Assembly: GCF_000092285.1 (NCBI RefSeq)
Contig: NC_014100.1
Span: 4,278,001 to 4,342,000, forward strand
Direction: 5' to 3'
Origin: Caulobacter segnis ATCC 21756
GTDB taxonomy: Bacteria; Pseudomonadota; Alphaproteobacteria; Caulobacterales; Caulobacteraceae
Length of the DNA stretch: 64,000 nt
Shown here one piece after another: positions 41,969 through 51,230 of the stretch. Position numbers and translations under genes: made by a program. Positions within the stretch are counted from its first letter, which is position 1. Every line of letters starts with the position of its first letter. The notes under the pieces are model-generated. The model searched no databases. It was not told the origin of the DNA and worked only from the letters and a program-made list of their open reading frames with translations.

Positions 41969-44122
41969 TTAAGCGCCCGCCTTCTCGATCGCCTCGATCA
42001 CCATGCCCTCGGTCAGCAGCTGGGGCAGGATCACGGGCTCGCCGCCATTTTTCGGATAGACCACGTAGAGCGGCACGCCGACGCGACCGAAATCCGCCAA
42101 GGCCTTGGCGATGACGGGGTCGCGATTGGTCCAGTCGGCCTTCAGGAGCACGGCGTTCCGAACCTTGAAGGCCTCGGCCACCTTGCCGCCCGACAAGGCG
42201 ACCTTCTCGTTGACCTGGCAGGTCACGCACCAGGCGGCCGTGAAGTCGACCAGCACCGGACGCCCCTCGGCCCGCAGCGCCGCGACACGCTCGGGCGACC
42301 ACGCCTCGGCGACGAGCCCGGGGCCCGAGGACGGCGCGGCGGCCGCCACTGTCGGCGGCTTGGCGGCCAGCGCGGCGGAGACGGCCAGGGCCAAGGCGAC
42401 GGTCACGCAGAGAAGGCCGACGATCATCTGGACCAGGAAGGCCTTGCCTGTCGCGCGCCGCCCCTGCGCCAAGCCGTACAGCCAGGCGCCGAAGGCGGCC
42501 AGCACGCCCGCGCCCAGCACCTGACCAAGCGCGATCGGACCGGCCTGCTGGGCGAAGACCCAGGTCAGCCAGAGCGCCGCGCCGTACATTGGGAAGGCCA
42601 GGCCCTTCTTCAGGGTCTCCATCCAAGCGCCGGGCCGGGGCATGCGCTGCAGGACGGCGGGGATGAAGGCCACGGCCACGAACGGCGCCGCGAAGCCGAG
42701 GCCCAGCGCCGCGAACACGCCCAGCGCTACGACCGCCGGCTGGGTCAGGGCGTAGCCGAGCGCGCCGGCCATGAAGGGCGCCGTGCAGGGGGCGGCCACG
42801 ATCACCGCCAGCGCGCCGGTGAAGAAAGCTCCGAGCGCGCCGTCGCGCGACGAGGCTCCGGCGCCGACGCCCTGGATCGAAGTTCCGATCTCGAACACGC
42901 CCGACATGTTCAGCGCGACCAGCAGCATCAGCAGGGCCAGCGCCGCGATGACCAGCGGCGACTGCAGTTGGAAGCCCCAACCGACCGCCGCGCCGCCGGC
43001 GCGAACGGCCAGCAGCAGGCCCGCCAGCGCCAGGAAGGTCGCCAGCACGCCCGCCAGGAAAGCCAGCCCCTGCGCGCGCGCCTTGCTCTCGTGGTGGGCG
43101 TGGCCCGCCAAGCTGGCCGCCTTCATCGACAGCACCGGGAAGACGCAGGGCATCAGGTTCAGGATCAGGCCGCCCAGGAAGGCCAGCACCAGCGCCCCCG
43201 CCAAGCCACCCGGCGCGCCGGCGGCGGAAGGCTGCGACTTGACCGGCGGAGCGCCAAGGCCAGAGGCGGTCGCCGGCGGTTCGCCCGCGGTCGCCCCGAT
43301 CTCCCAGGCCGAGCCATCGGCCAGCGCCAGAACGCCCTCCAGCGACGCCGGCGGCGTCCCGCCGCCCACGAAGTCGTAGCCAGGCTTCAGCGTCAGGGTC
43401 AGGCCCTCGGGACCGCGTTCGATCGTTTGCTCCGCGGCGTGCTCGATCACCTTGGGCGAGTAGGGGAAGAAATAGGCGTCGGCCATGTCGGCGCCCTTCA
43501 ACGGGCCGCCCGTGACCGCCAGCTTCAAGGCCTGGCCGTCGAGCTTGAACACCGCCTTCAGGCCGGCCGGCTTCGGCGCCTTGGCCAGGACCTCGGCGAT
43601 CTTGCCGCCCCACTGGGGATCCGCGCTCGGCGAACCGGCGACGACCGGCAGCAGCAACGACAGCTCGGCGTCCTCGGGCACGCAGACCTGTTCGCAGACG
43701 AGGTAGGAAACCTTGGCGGTCAGAGAGACGGTCGTCCCGACCTGGGCGCTCGCCGGCGCGCTGATCGGGACGGGGATCAGGACCTCGCCCTCATAGGCGT
43801 AGTCCAGCAGCGGCCCCAGCTTGGCCTTGATAGGCGTCGGCCAGACCATGTCGCCGGCTGACCAGCCGGACGGCAGGGTCCAGGCGATCTTGGTCGGTTC
43901 GCCCGCGTCGCCGGGGTTGCGCCAATAGGTGTGCCAGTCCTGCTGGATCTTCTGGCGCAGGGCGACATAGATCGTACCGCCTGGCGCGATCCCCGTCTCC
44001 TGGGGCACGAGCTCGGATTCGATATGGCCGGAGTTGACGATCGGACCGGCGATAGCGGCGCCGGTCAACAAAGTCGCCGCCACGAAGGCTTGCAGGGCGA
44101 GGACGGCTCTCTTGAGGAACAT
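41969..44122 (-). CDS. DsbD/ScsB-type thiol:disulfide interchange protein
   Basis: This is a 717-residue protein. After a signal peptide ('VAATLLTGAAIA-GP') it has a periplasmic immunoglobulin-like domain with a redox pair 'SYLVCEQVCVPED' (about 145-155). About eight transmembrane helices follow (310-585; 'GGLILNLMPCVFPVLSMKA', 'VAAPCTAPFMAGAL', each with a conserved Cys). The C-terminal thioredoxin domain contains 'FTAAWCVTCQVNEKV' (CVTC). Electrons pass from cytoplasmic thioredoxin through the membrane to periplasmic thiols. It is divergent from the hot-dog gene. Confidence 0.92.
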   Translation of the reverse strand: MFLKRAVLALQAFVAATLLTGAAIAGPIVNSGHIESELVPQETGIAPGGTIYVALRQKIQQDWHTYWRNPGDAGEPTKIAWTLPSGWSAGDMVWPTPIKAKLGPLLDYAYEGEVLIPVPISAPASAQVGTTVSLTAKVSYLVCEQVCVPEDAELSLLLPVVAGSPSADPQWGGKIAEVLAKAPKPAGLKAVFKLDGQALKLAVTGGPLKGADMADAYFFPYSPKVIEHAAEQTIERGPEGLTLTLKPGYDFVGGGTPPASLEGVLALADGSAWEIGATAGEPPATASGLGAPPVKSQPSAAGAPGGLAGALVLAFLGGLILNLMPCVFPVLSMKAASLAGHAHHESKARAQGLAFLAGVLATFLALAGLLLAVRAGGAAVGWGFQLQSPLVIAALALLMLLVALNMSGVFEIGTSIQGVGAGASSRDGALGAFFTGALAVIVAAPCTAPFMAGALGYALTQPAVVALGVFAALGLGFAAPFVAVAFIPAVLQRMPRPGAWMETLKKGLAFPMYGAALWLTWVFAQQAGPIALGQVLGAGVLAAFGAWLYGLAQGRRATGKAFLVQMIVGLLCVTVALALAVSAALAAKPPTVAAAAPSSGPGLVAEAWSPERVAALRAEGRPVLVDFTAAWCVTCQVNEKVALSGGKVAEAFKVRNAVLLKADWTNRDPVIAKALADFGRVGVPLYVVYPKNGGEPVILPQLLTEGMVIEAIEKAGA

Positions 44123-44235
44123 CGGCGACCGGACTTTGTGAAAACGACAACGCTTTCACACATGGCCCGGCTTGGCGCTCTCGACAATGGTCAAGAGCCA
44201 CACGACAGTCAGAAGCGAATCATCCGGAGCCGCTC

Positions 44236-44628
44236 ATGCCCGCAGCGTTCGACGACATCGAGATCGGTCAGGTCGTTTCGCTGGGGACGCGCGCCGTCGA
44301 CGCCAAGGCGCTGGAGGCGTTCATCGGCGCCTTCACGCCGGGCTGGCCTGTCGAGAACGGCGCGCCTGACGCCATGATCTTCTCGATCTGGAGCCGCCTG
44401 GACGCCGACGCCACCGCCGCCTGGCCGCAGACCAAGCGCCTGGGCGTCGACGCGCTGCGCTGGATGCGCAACCCGCCGGTCGGCGAGCTGCTCCGCGGCC
44501 GCATGACTGTGATGGGCAAGGACCCCGTCGGCGAGGGCAAGGGCATCGTGATCGCCCAGCACGACCTGCTGGACGAGGCCGGGCGTCTGGTCTTCTCCTG
44601 CCTGACCCGCAGCATTTTCGCGCGCTAA
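44236..44628 (+). CDS. Small MaoC/hot-dog-like protein
   Basis: This is a 130-residue protein. Opening 'FDDIEIGQVVSLGTRAVDAKALEAFIGAFTPGWPV' resembles acyl-dehydratase (MaoC) N-termini, but the catalytic D-x-N-P-x-H motif is missing; 'FTPGWPVENGAPDAMIFSIWSRL' stands in its place. The second half ('LRGRMTVMGKDPVGEGKGIVIAQHDLLDEAGRLVFSCLTRSIFAR') is a typical hot-dog beta-sheet. It may therefore bind acyl thioesters without hydrating them. GGAG lies 7 nt before ATG 44236. Confidence 0.65.
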   Translation: MPAAFDDIEIGQVVSLGTRAVDAKALEAFIGAFTPGWPVENGAPDAMIFSIWSRLDADATAAWPQTKRLGVDALRWMRNPPVGELLRGRMTVMGKDPVGEGKGIVIAQHDLLDEAGRLVFSCLTRSIFAR

Positions 44629-44634
44629 GAAAAA

Positions 44635-44664
44635 GGGCGGCGGAGCCTAAGGCCCGCCGCCCCT
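44635..44664. terminator. Bidirectional terminator between hot-dog gene and sapC
   Basis: GGGCGGCGG and CCCGCCGCCC pair around AGCCTAAGG. A-rich sequence precedes and CTCTT follows, serving both convergent genes. Confidence 0.8.
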
Positions 44665-44689
44665 CTTGGTCTTCAGCTGACGCCAAACC

Positions 44690-45478
44690 TTAGTTCAGGT
44701 TCGCGGCTTCCGCCTGCTTCAGCACGGTCTTGTTGATCAGGCGGTCCCAGCCCAGCAGCGACACCAGGTGCGCATAGATCTGCGCCAGGGCGCCGTTCTG
44801 CTGCAGCTCCTTCAGCTTGTCGGCCGACAGCGCGTTCAGCTTCTCTTCCGAGACGCCGAAGTACTCGGCGACGGTCACGGGCTCGCCGACGGCGGCGCCG
44901 GTCTCGTCTTGCGCCTGGAACAGGGCCTTCTTCAGCTCGAACAGGTCCAGGTCCTTCAAAAGCTGGACGAACGAGTCCGTGCGACGGCGCTCGTTCTCGA
45001 AGTCGTCGCAGAACTTGATGCAGTTCTGAGTGTACTCGGTGGGCTCGCCCTTGTCGTCGAACAGGGGGGTCTGGCCGTTCTCGGTCAGCAGGTCCGAACC
45101 GCGGTCGATGCAGACGATCAGGCGGTCTTGCGTGTCGTCATTGGCCAGCACGAACGGATAGCGGCGGATATAGGCCGGGATGTAGACGTTCGGTTCGACC
45201 GAACCGTCGGCGCCGATGAACAGGTTTTCCTGCTGGTTCAGACCCATCACGGCCAGCGGAACCTTGTCGTCGCCGGCGAAGATCACCGGGAAGGTCAGGG
45301 CGGCCGGAGCGAACTCCGAAACGGTCAGCGGAACAGCGGTGCCGGCGGCGGCGAAGGCATACGGCTTATCCTTGTGCACCAGCGCCAGCTTGGCGTGCTG
45401 CTCGCGATTCAGCGGCTCGGGCGAATTGTAGAACAGGACGTTGCCGGTGATTTCGCCGGCGGACTGGGTCGTGGTCAT
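44690..45478 (-). CDS. SapC-family protein
   Basis: This is a 262-residue protein of the SapC family (PF07277): 'LFYNSPEPLNREQHAKLAL', 'LTVSEFAPAALTFPVIFAGDD', 'IPAYIRRYPFVLAND', 'LDLFELKKALF', and a C-terminal domain ending 'LLGWDRLINKTVLKQ'. The family was named after a Campylobacter S-layer-associated gene, and its biochemical role is unknown. No signal peptide. Soluble and acidic. ATG 45478 fits the family N-terminus. It lies downstream of a strong hairpin separating it from the zinc-receptor gene. Confidence 0.85.
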   Translation of the reverse strand: MTTTQSAGEITGNVLFYNSPEPLNREQHAKLALVHKDKPYAFAAAGTAVPLTVSEFAPAALTFPVIFAGDDKVPLAVMGLNQQENLFIGADGSVEPNVYIPAYIRRYPFVLANDDTQDRLIVCIDRGSDLLTENGQTPLFDDKGEPTEYTQNCIKFCDDFENERRRTDSFVQLLKDLDLFELKKALFQAQDETGAAVGEPVTVAEYFGVSEEKLNALSADKLKELQQNGALAQIYAHLVSLLGWDRLINKTVLKQAEAANLN

Positions 45479-45598
45479 GAAGCGCTCTACGACAGAAATG
45501 GGACACGGACGCTCGAACACTTCGAAGACGACCGCAAAGGCTCGCGGTTCTAGCCGATCCAGCCGGATGCGGCAATCTGGCCGCCGTCGTAGGCGAGT

Positions 45599-45632
45599 CC
45601 GGGGCCCGGCGATGGGAGAAGCCGGGCCCCGG
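45599..45632. terminator. 12-bp GC-rich hairpin between sapC and the zinc-type TonB receptor
   Basis: CCGGGGCCCGGC (45599-45610) and its exact complement (45621-45632) close a 10-nt loop. It is placed 51 bp after the receptor's stop on the minus strand. Very stable, but with no T-tract. Confidence 0.65.
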
Positions 45633-45682
45633 CGCGTGGCGAGCTCCCTAGGGGCTGATCGAGAACCCGCCTCCGCCCGGCG

Positions 45683-47719
45683 CTAGAAGCGCCAGGCGAA
45701 ACCGGCGCGGACCGATCGGCCCGGCGCGGGCGTGAAGTCCTTCAGGAACGAGGTGTGCTCGCGGATCGTCGCGTTGGTCAGGTTACGGCCGTCGACGAAC
45801 AGGCGCAGCGCCGGATCCTGGAACGGCTTGAAGGTCACCATGGCGTTGACTTGCGTGTAGCCGTCGGTCGGCAGCTCGAAGGTCGAGACACGATCCTGTT
45901 CGGCGACGCGCCGGACCTCGGCCTGGGCCGTCAGGCGCGGCGCGCTCCAGACGACGCGACCGGTCACGGCCCACGGCGGCACGCGCGCCGGGACGCCAAG
46001 GTCGGTCGAGCCGCGCACCCAGTCGTAGACGCCTTCCAGCTTCAGGCTGTTCTCACCGCCGCGCCAGGCGACGTACGAGGTCTCGAGCTCGGCGCCGTGG
46101 AACTTGGCGTCGGTCTGGAAGTACTGGAACACCGGCAGGCCATCCTCGACCGCGCCCGTGGGCTTCTCTTCGATGAAGCCGTCGTACTGGGCGCCCCACA
46201 GGTGACCCTCAACGCGGAGCCGGTCGCCGGTGTAGCGGTAGGTGGCCTCCAGCGAGGTCACCTTCTCGGAGTCGAGGGTGGCGTCGCCGACTTCATAGCC
46301 GCCGGTGCCCGGGTGGGGGCCGTCGGCGAACAGCTCGAACTCGGTCGGGGCGCGGCCGTTGCGCGACAGGGTCAGGGCCAGGAACTGCTTGTCGGCCGGC
46401 TTATAGAACACGCCCAGCGAGGCCGAGACGTTTTCGAAAGAGCGCTTGGCGACGTCGGTCTTCAGCTCGCGGCTGTCGAAGCGCAGGCCCGCGTCGACGC
46501 CCCAATCGCCCTTGTCCAGGCGCTGTAGCGTGAAGACGCCGTATTCCTTGATGTCCGTCGAGGGCACGAAGGCCTCATCGCCGATGGCTTCGAAGTGGCG
46601 CTCCAGGGCCTGGAAGCCCACCGCGCCCTGCCAGCCGTCGCGCTCCTTCTGCACCAGCTCCAGCCGGCCTTCGGTGCCGTCGGACAGGAAGCGGGTGCCT
46701 ACCTCGCCGTCCTCGACCGAGACCTCGGCGTGCTCGTACTTGGCGTGGCCGGCCGACAGGCGGATCTTGGCGAACGGGCCGAGGTCGACGTTCTGCTCGC
46801 CGCGCAGGTCGTAGCGGGTCTGCTGCAGGTGAATGGAGACGGGGCCCTCGGCGTCCGGATCGATCGGCGCCAGGATCTGCAGGTACGGCACGCCATAGGT
46901 CGTGTCGGTCTTCTTCACCGCGACGCCGAAATAGCCGCTGTCATGAACGTAGGACACGCCAGCGCCATAGGCGTCCATCTCGACGTCGGTGTTCCTGACG
47001 GTCTTGTCGGGGTCCGGCGTCAGGCCGTCGCGCGCCGCCAAGCGGCTGGACACGGGCGTGGTCGGCACGTCGTAGTCGCTGCTCTCGCGGTGATCGGCGT
47101 CGATGGCGAAGACCAGAGGACCCTTGCCGAACTGGGCCGAGCCGTTGATCGACTTCCCGTCGTCGACCGAAGACATGGAGCCGGCGATCCGACCTTCGAA
47201 GCCGTTAGGGGGCGCGCTGGACGGCACCCGGTCGTCGATGATGTTGACCACGCCACCGATCCCCGAGCCGCCATAGGCCAGGGTGGACGGTCCGCGCAGC
47301 ACCTCGATGCGCGAGGCCTCGCCCGGATCGGAGGCCACCGCATGGTCGGGCGACAACGAGGAGGCGTCGACCTGACCGACGCCATTCTCCAGCACCATGA
47401 CCCGGGGACCGGACAGGCCACGGATGATCGGTCGGCTGGCGCCGGGACCGTAGGCGGTCGAGCGCAGGCCCGGTTGGCCGTTCAGCATGTCGCCCAGACC
47501 CGCGGGCGGCGCGACGTCCAGCTGGTCGCGGGTCACGATGTTGACGCTGCTCGTCACCGTGTCGAGCGAGACGGCGTAGGGCGCGGCGGTGATCACCACC
47601 TTGGAGACTTCGGTGTCCTGCGGCGCGGGCGCGGGGGCGGCCGGCGTCTCGGCGTGGGCGGAAACAGCGGCGGCGAGCGCGACGAGGCTCGCGGCGGAAA
47701 GAACGGCGCGACGAAGCAT
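45683..47719 (-). CDS. TonB-dependent receptor, ZnuD-like (probable zinc uptake)
   Basis: This is a 678-residue outer-membrane receptor. Signal peptide 1-24 ('SLVALAAAVSAHA-ET'), TonB box 'SKVVITAAP', plug 'GLGDMLNGQPGLRSTAYGPGASRPIIRGLSGPRVMVLENGV' and 'ASRIEVLRGPSTLAYGGSGIGGVVNIID', typical of the ZnuD/CirA-like group. An extracellular loop region carries 'DHRESSDYD' and 'DGPHPGTGGYE', His/Asp-rich stretches. A palindrome matching a Zur operator lies 52 bp upstream of the start. Together these favour zinc import, induced by zinc starvation. The barrel ends 'SVRAGFAWRF'. Confidence 0.88.
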   Translation of the reverse strand: MLRRAVLSAASLVALAAAVSAHAETPAAPAPAPQDTEVSKVVITAAPYAVSLDTVTSSVNIVTRDQLDVAPPAGLGDMLNGQPGLRSTAYGPGASRPIIRGLSGPRVMVLENGVGQVDASSLSPDHAVASDPGEASRIEVLRGPSTLAYGGSGIGGVVNIIDDRVPSSAPPNGFEGRIAGSMSSVDDGKSINGSAQFGKGPLVFAIDADHRESSDYDVPTTPVSSRLAARDGLTPDPDKTVRNTDVEMDAYGAGVSYVHDSGYFGVAVKKTDTTYGVPYLQILAPIDPDAEGPVSIHLQQTRYDLRGEQNVDLGPFAKIRLSAGHAKYEHAEVSVEDGEVGTRFLSDGTEGRLELVQKERDGWQGAVGFQALERHFEAIGDEAFVPSTDIKEYGVFTLQRLDKGDWGVDAGLRFDSRELKTDVAKRSFENVSASLGVFYKPADKQFLALTLSRNGRAPTEFELFADGPHPGTGGYEVGDATLDSEKVTSLEATYRYTGDRLRVEGHLWGAQYDGFIEEKPTGAVEDGLPVFQYFQTDAKFHGAELETSYVAWRGGENSLKLEGVYDWVRGSTDLGVPARVPPWAVTGRVVWSAPRLTAQAEVRRVAEQDRVSTFELPTDGYTQVNAMVTFKPFQDPALRLFVDGRNLTNATIREHTSFLKDFTPAPGRSVRAGFAWRF

Positions 47720-47770
47720 AGGGAGTCCTGAACAGGTACGACTTGGCCGGAGGAGCGGCTTCGGATTAGC

Positions 47771-47785
47771 TGTTATGAAATAACA
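47771..47785. promoter_or_regulatory. Zur-like box
   Basis: TGTTAT-GAA-ATAACA is a perfect 6+6 palindrome in an AT-rich promoter pocket upstream of the ZnuD-like receptor. It fits the Zur core (GTTAT-N3-ATAAC). Confidence 0.75.
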
Positions 47786-47878
47786 TATCTCCTCGTCAAT
47801 CCGCTTTTCACCCGCCTACGTTCTTGACGCGGGATTTCCCGCCCGCTCTGTGGGCGGATGACCTACAGGACGCACGCC

Positions 47879-48670
47879 ATGCCCCGTTTCGTGCTGATCG
47901 CCGCCACCGTCATCCTCGCCAGTTGCGCCCGCTTCGAGGCGCCTGCGGGTTCCGGCCCAGTCGCGACCACGCCGCCTTCGGCAGGTTGGACCAAGCCCCC
48001 TCCCGGCTATCTGGCCGGGAATAGCGGCATCGACGCCACAGCCATCATCGGCCCTCCGCCCGCGCCGAACTCGCCGCGCGGCAAGGCCGAGCGCGCGCAG
48101 TTCGAGGAGACCCGCAAACTGGTCAACACGCCGGCCTGGAGCCAAGCCGTCGCTGACGCGGATCTGTCGGGCAAGAATGGCCTGAAGAGCTTCTCCTGCG
48201 CGGCGGGCGTCACACTCAGCGCAGAGGCGACGCCGACCCTGGCCAGCCTGTTGCTGCGCATGACCGACGACGCGGCCAAGATCTACCAGCCCGCCAAGGC
48301 GGCTTATCGCCGTCCCCGGCCGCCGGTCGGCAACGCCAAGCCGATCTGCGTGCCTCGCGAGCCCTGGATCGAGACCGACGGCTCCTATCCTTCAGGACAC
48401 GGCCTGATCGGCTGGGCCTGGGCCTCGGTGATCGCCGAACTGGTCCCGGAGAAGGCGTCTCCGATCCTGGCCCGCGGCAAGGCGTTCGGCGACAGCCGGA
48501 TCATCTGCGGCGTGCATTTCCAGAGCGACGTGGAAGCGGGCCGTTACCTCGGCTCGGCCCTGGTCACGCGCCTGCATGACGACCCGGCCTTCATGGCGGA
48601 CATGGCCAAGGCGCGCGCCGAGGTGGCGGCGTCGAAGGCGAACGGAGCCCCAACGGGCTGCGCGAGCTAG
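47879..48670 (+). CDS. Class A non-specific acid phosphatase (PAP2 superfamily), lipoprotein
   Basis: This is a 263-residue protein. The lipoprotein signal ends 'VILASC-ARF'. The three-part PAP2/class A phosphatase signature is complete: 'KAAYRRPRPP' (KxxxxxxRP), 'SYPSGHGLIGWA' (PSGH), and 'GDSRIICGVHFQSDVEAG' (SRxxxGxHxxxD). It releases phosphate from organic phosphomonoesters in the periplasm. Two ATGs exist; 47879 places the signal peptide at the terminus. Its stop shares the palindrome CTAG with the stop of the convergent GNAT gene. Confidence 0.9.
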   Translation: MPRFVLIAATVILASCARFEAPAGSGPVATTPPSAGWTKPPPGYLAGNSGIDATAIIGPPPAPNSPRGKAERAQFEETRKLVNTPAWSQAVADADLSGKNGLKSFSCAAGVTLSAEATPTLASLLLRMTDDAAKIYQPAKAAYRRPRPPVGNAKPICVPREPWIETDGSYPSGHGLIGWAWASVIAELVPEKASPILARGKAFGDSRIICGVHFQSDVEAGRYLGSALVTRLHDDPAFMADMAKARAEVAASKANGAPTGCAS

Positions 48671-49197
48671 GGTCTGGCGACGTAGACGACGTGCGGGCGG
48701 AGAGGATGGTCGTCCGCCAAGCCCGGATGATCGAAATCGCGCGCCGGATCATGGCGCATGCCGATCCGGCGCATGACGCTTTGCGACGCGAGGTTCGCGC
48801 GGGCCGTGAAGGCGATGATCTCGGGCAACCTCAGGGTCTGGAAGCCGTAGGCGAGCGCCGCCCTGGCCGCCTCCGTGGCGTAGCCCTGGCCCCAGGCGTC
48901 GGGAAGGAAGCGCCAGCCGATCTCGACGATGCGGCCCAGCCCGACTTCGGGCGGCGTCCACCAGACGCCAGTCATGCCCACGACGGGCGCTTCGGGCCGT
49001 CGCTCCACCACGACCCAGAAGCCGAAGCCGTGCTCGGCCTCGTGCGCCATCACCCGATCGACGAAGGCGTCGCTCTCGACGCGATCGCGCACGCCGCCCA
49101 GCCACTCACCCACGCGAGGATGGGCGTTCATCGCCGCGATGGCGTCACGGTCGGCGTCGACCGCCGGACGCAGGGTCAGGCGGTCGGTCTCGATCAC
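48667..49197 (-). CDS. GNAT-family N-acetyltransferase (RimJ/RimL-like)
   Basis: This is a 176-residue protein. The opening 'IETDRLTLRPAVDADRDAIAAM' and 'EIGWRFLPDAWGQGYATEAARAALAYGF' (acetyl-CoA-binding Q/R-x-x-G-x-[GA]) define the GNAT_3 group, followed by 'NLASQSVMRRIGM'. The GTG start at 49197 overlaps the aguB stop by 4 bp (GTGA). It is the third gene of the aguA-aguB unit, so it may acetylate a polyamine or amino acid from that pathway, though RimJ/L-like enzymes more often act on proteins. Confidence 0.85.
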   Translation of the reverse strand: MIETDRLTLRPAVDADRDAIAAMNAHPRVGEWLGGVRDRVESDAFVDRVMAHEAEHGFGFWVVVERRPEAPVVGMTGVWWTPPEVGLGRIVEIGWRFLPDAWGQGYATEAARAALAYGFQTLRLPEIIAFTARANLASQSVMRRIGMRHDPARDFDHPGLADDHPLRPHVVYVARP

Positions 49198-50072
49198 GCG
49201 GGACGGCCGGTGGAAAGAGCCGTGTAGAACTCCGGCCGGCGGTCGCGGAAGAAGCCCCAGGCGGCGCGGTGCGTGGTCAGGAAGTCGAGATCGAAGGTGG
49301 CGCTGACAAGCCCCTCGTCGGCCCGACCCAGCTCGCTGACGAGGTCGCCACGGTGGTTGGCGATGAAGGACGAGCCGTAGAAGGTCTGGCCGCCGTTCGG
49401 ATAGCCGTCCCACGGCTCGAAGCCGATGCGGTTGGCGCCGATCACCGGGATGACGTTCGAGACGGCGTGGCCCTGCATGGCGCGCCGCCATGGCAGGGCG
49501 GTGTCCAGGGTCGGGTCATGCGGCTCGCTGCCGATCGCGGTCGGATAGAACAGGGCTTCGGCGCCCATCAGGGCCATGGCGCGAGCGGCCTCGGGGTACC
49601 ACTGATCCCAGCAGATGCCGACGCCGATACGGCCAAAGCGCGTGTCCCAGACTTTAAAACCGGTGTCGCCCGGGCGGAAGTAGTACTTCTCCATGTAGCC
49701 CGGGCCGTCGGGGATATGGCTCTTGCGATAGACGCCCATCAGCGAGCCATCGGCGTCGGCCATGACCAGGCTGTTGAAATAGTGCGGCCCCTCGCGCTCG
49801 AAGATCGAGATCGGCAGCACCACGCCCAGCTCGCCCGCCAGCGGCGCGATCGCCTTGACCACCGGGTGCTCGCGCCACGGATGGGCCTCGGCGAACCAGC
49901 GCTCCTCCTGGGCGACGCAGAAGTACGGCCCCTGGAACAGCTCGGACGGCAAGATGACCTGCGCGCCCTTGGACGCGGCCTCGCGAATGAAGGCTTCGGT
50001 CTTCTTGATGTTGGCCTGCAGATCCATGCCATACGCGGTCTGGATCGCGGCGACGCTGAGCGTGCGGGCCAT
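49194..50072 (-). CDS. aguB: N-carbamoylputrescine amidase
   Basis: AguB hydrolyses N-carbamoylputrescine to putrescine, CO2 and ammonia. It is a 292-residue nitrilase-superfamily enzyme with a complete Glu-Lys-Cys triad: 'LPSELFQGPYFC' (Glu), 'YRKSHIPDGPGYMEKYYF' (Lys), and 'GICWDQWYPEAARAM' (Cys). 'SNVIPVIGANRIG' and 'AWGFFRDRRPEFY' match the AguB subgroup. Its ATG overlaps the aguA stop (TAATG), so the two enzymes are made together. Confidence 0.94.
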   Translation of the reverse strand: MARTLSVAAIQTAYGMDLQANIKKTEAFIREAASKGAQVILPSELFQGPYFCVAQEERWFAEAHPWREHPVVKAIAPLAGELGVVLPISIFEREGPHYFNSLVMADADGSLMGVYRKSHIPDGPGYMEKYYFRPGDTGFKVWDTRFGRIGVGICWDQWYPEAARAMALMGAEALFYPTAIGSEPHDPTLDTALPWRRAMQGHAVSNVIPVIGANRIGFEPWDGYPNGGQTFYGSSFIANHRGDLVSELGRADEGLVSATFDLDFLTTHRAAWGFFRDRRPEFYTALSTGRPA

Positions 50073-51073
50073 TATTCGGGCTCCTGCTGGCTGATGCAGT
50101 GGAACGAACCGCCGCCGGTCAGGATGGCGGTGGACGGCAGGCCGATGACCTGCCGCTCGGGGAACAGCCCCTTGATCACCTCGACGGCGATGGCGCCCGA
50201 CTCCTCGGCGTAGATCGGCACGATGACCGCTTCGTTGGCGATCAGGAAGTTCATGTGCGAGGCCGGGATCGGCTCGCCGTCCTCGTCCAGGATCTTGCCG
50301 GGCGAGGGGATGCGGGCGACCTGCAGCGGCGAGCCGCGGCTGTCGGTCATGCCGGCCAGAGCGCGGGCGGTCTCGGCGTAGACCTCCGCGTTCGGATCAT
50401 CGGCGCCATAGGCCATCGGACAGGCGACGACGCCGGGGGCGACGAAGCGCGCCAGGTTGTCCACGTGACCGTCGGTGTGGTCGTTCAGAAGGCCGTCCCC
50501 CAGCCACAGCACCTTCTTGGCGCCCAGCGCGCGGGCCAGCGCCGCGGCGGCCGAAGCCTCGTCCCAGCTGGCGTTGCGGTTGGCGTTCAGCAGGCACTGG
50601 CGGGTCGTCAGAATCGTGCCCAGACCGTCGTGGTCGAGCGCGCCGCCCTCGAGGATGAAATCGTTGCGCGCCAGCGGCGCGCCCGACGCGGCGGCGATCT
50701 GCTCGGCGACGATGTCGTCGCCTTCCAGGCTGTACTTGCCGCCCCAGCCGTTGAACCGGAAGCCGGCGGCGACGGCCTTGCCGTTGTCGTCGAAGAAGAT
50801 CGGCCCCGTGTCGCGCAGCCAGATGTCGCCGAATTGCCCCCGGACGATCTCGACCGTGGTGTCGGACAGCAGGGCGCGCGCGGCGGCCTCCGCCTCGTCG
50901 CCGACCACCATCAGGCGCACGCGCTCGCCGCCGGGCCCGGCCAGGGCGCGGGCGAGGTCGGCGACCTCCTGCTGGGCCTGCTCAAGATCCTCCTGCCACA
51001 GCTCGGCGTGGCTGGGGAAACCCACCCACATGGCGCGGTGCGGAGCCCACTCGGCGGGGACGATCACGGTCAT
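50072..51073 (-). CDS. aguA: Agmatine deiminase
   Basis: AguA converts agmatine to N-carbamoylputrescine and ammonia. It is a 333-residue member of the guanidino-group-modifying family: 'WVGFPSHAELWQ', 'FGDIWLRDTGPIFF' (Asp/Arg), 'LNDHTDGHVDNLARF' (catalytic His and Asp), and the C-terminal 'GGGSFHCISQQ' with the nucleophilic Cys. The start ATG 51073 gives the family N-terminus 'TVIVPAEWAPH'. First gene of aguA-aguB-GNAT. A terminator stands 125 bp upstream, between this unit and the TonB receptor. Confidence 0.95.
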   Translation of the reverse strand: MTVIVPAEWAPHRAMWVGFPSHAELWQEDLEQAQQEVADLARALAGPGGERVRLMVVGDEAEAAARALLSDTTVEIVRGQFGDIWLRDTGPIFFDDNGKAVAAGFRFNGWGGKYSLEGDDIVAEQIAAASGAPLARNDFILEGGALDHDGLGTILTTRQCLLNANRNASWDEASAAAALARALGAKKVLWLGDGLLNDHTDGHVDNLARFVAPGVVACPMAYGADDPNAEVYAETARALAGMTDSRGSPLQVARIPSPGKILDEDGEPIPASHMNFLIANEAVIVPIYAEESGAIAVEVIKGLFPERQVIGLPSTAILTGGGSFHCISQQEPE

Positions 51074-51177
51074 TCGTAGGTCCAATGAAGGCGGTCGGTG
51101 AAACGAAGGGGGCGCAGATGGCCCCTCCGAGGCCTGGGGTCAAGCGGAGCCTAGTTAGCAAACCCCTGTGACAAAGA

Positions 51178-51206
51178 AAAAGGGCGGCCCGATCGGGCCG
51201 CCCTTT
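51178..51206. terminator. Bidirectional terminator (perfect 22-bp palindrome)
   Basis: GGGCGGCCCGA and its complement TCGGGCCGCCC form a gapless palindrome flanked by AAAA on the left and TTT on the right. On the minus strand it ends the TonB-receptor transcript in T-rich sequence. Confidence 0.88.
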
Positions 51207-51230
51207 CCCAGGTCTGGCTTGACGCTCAGC

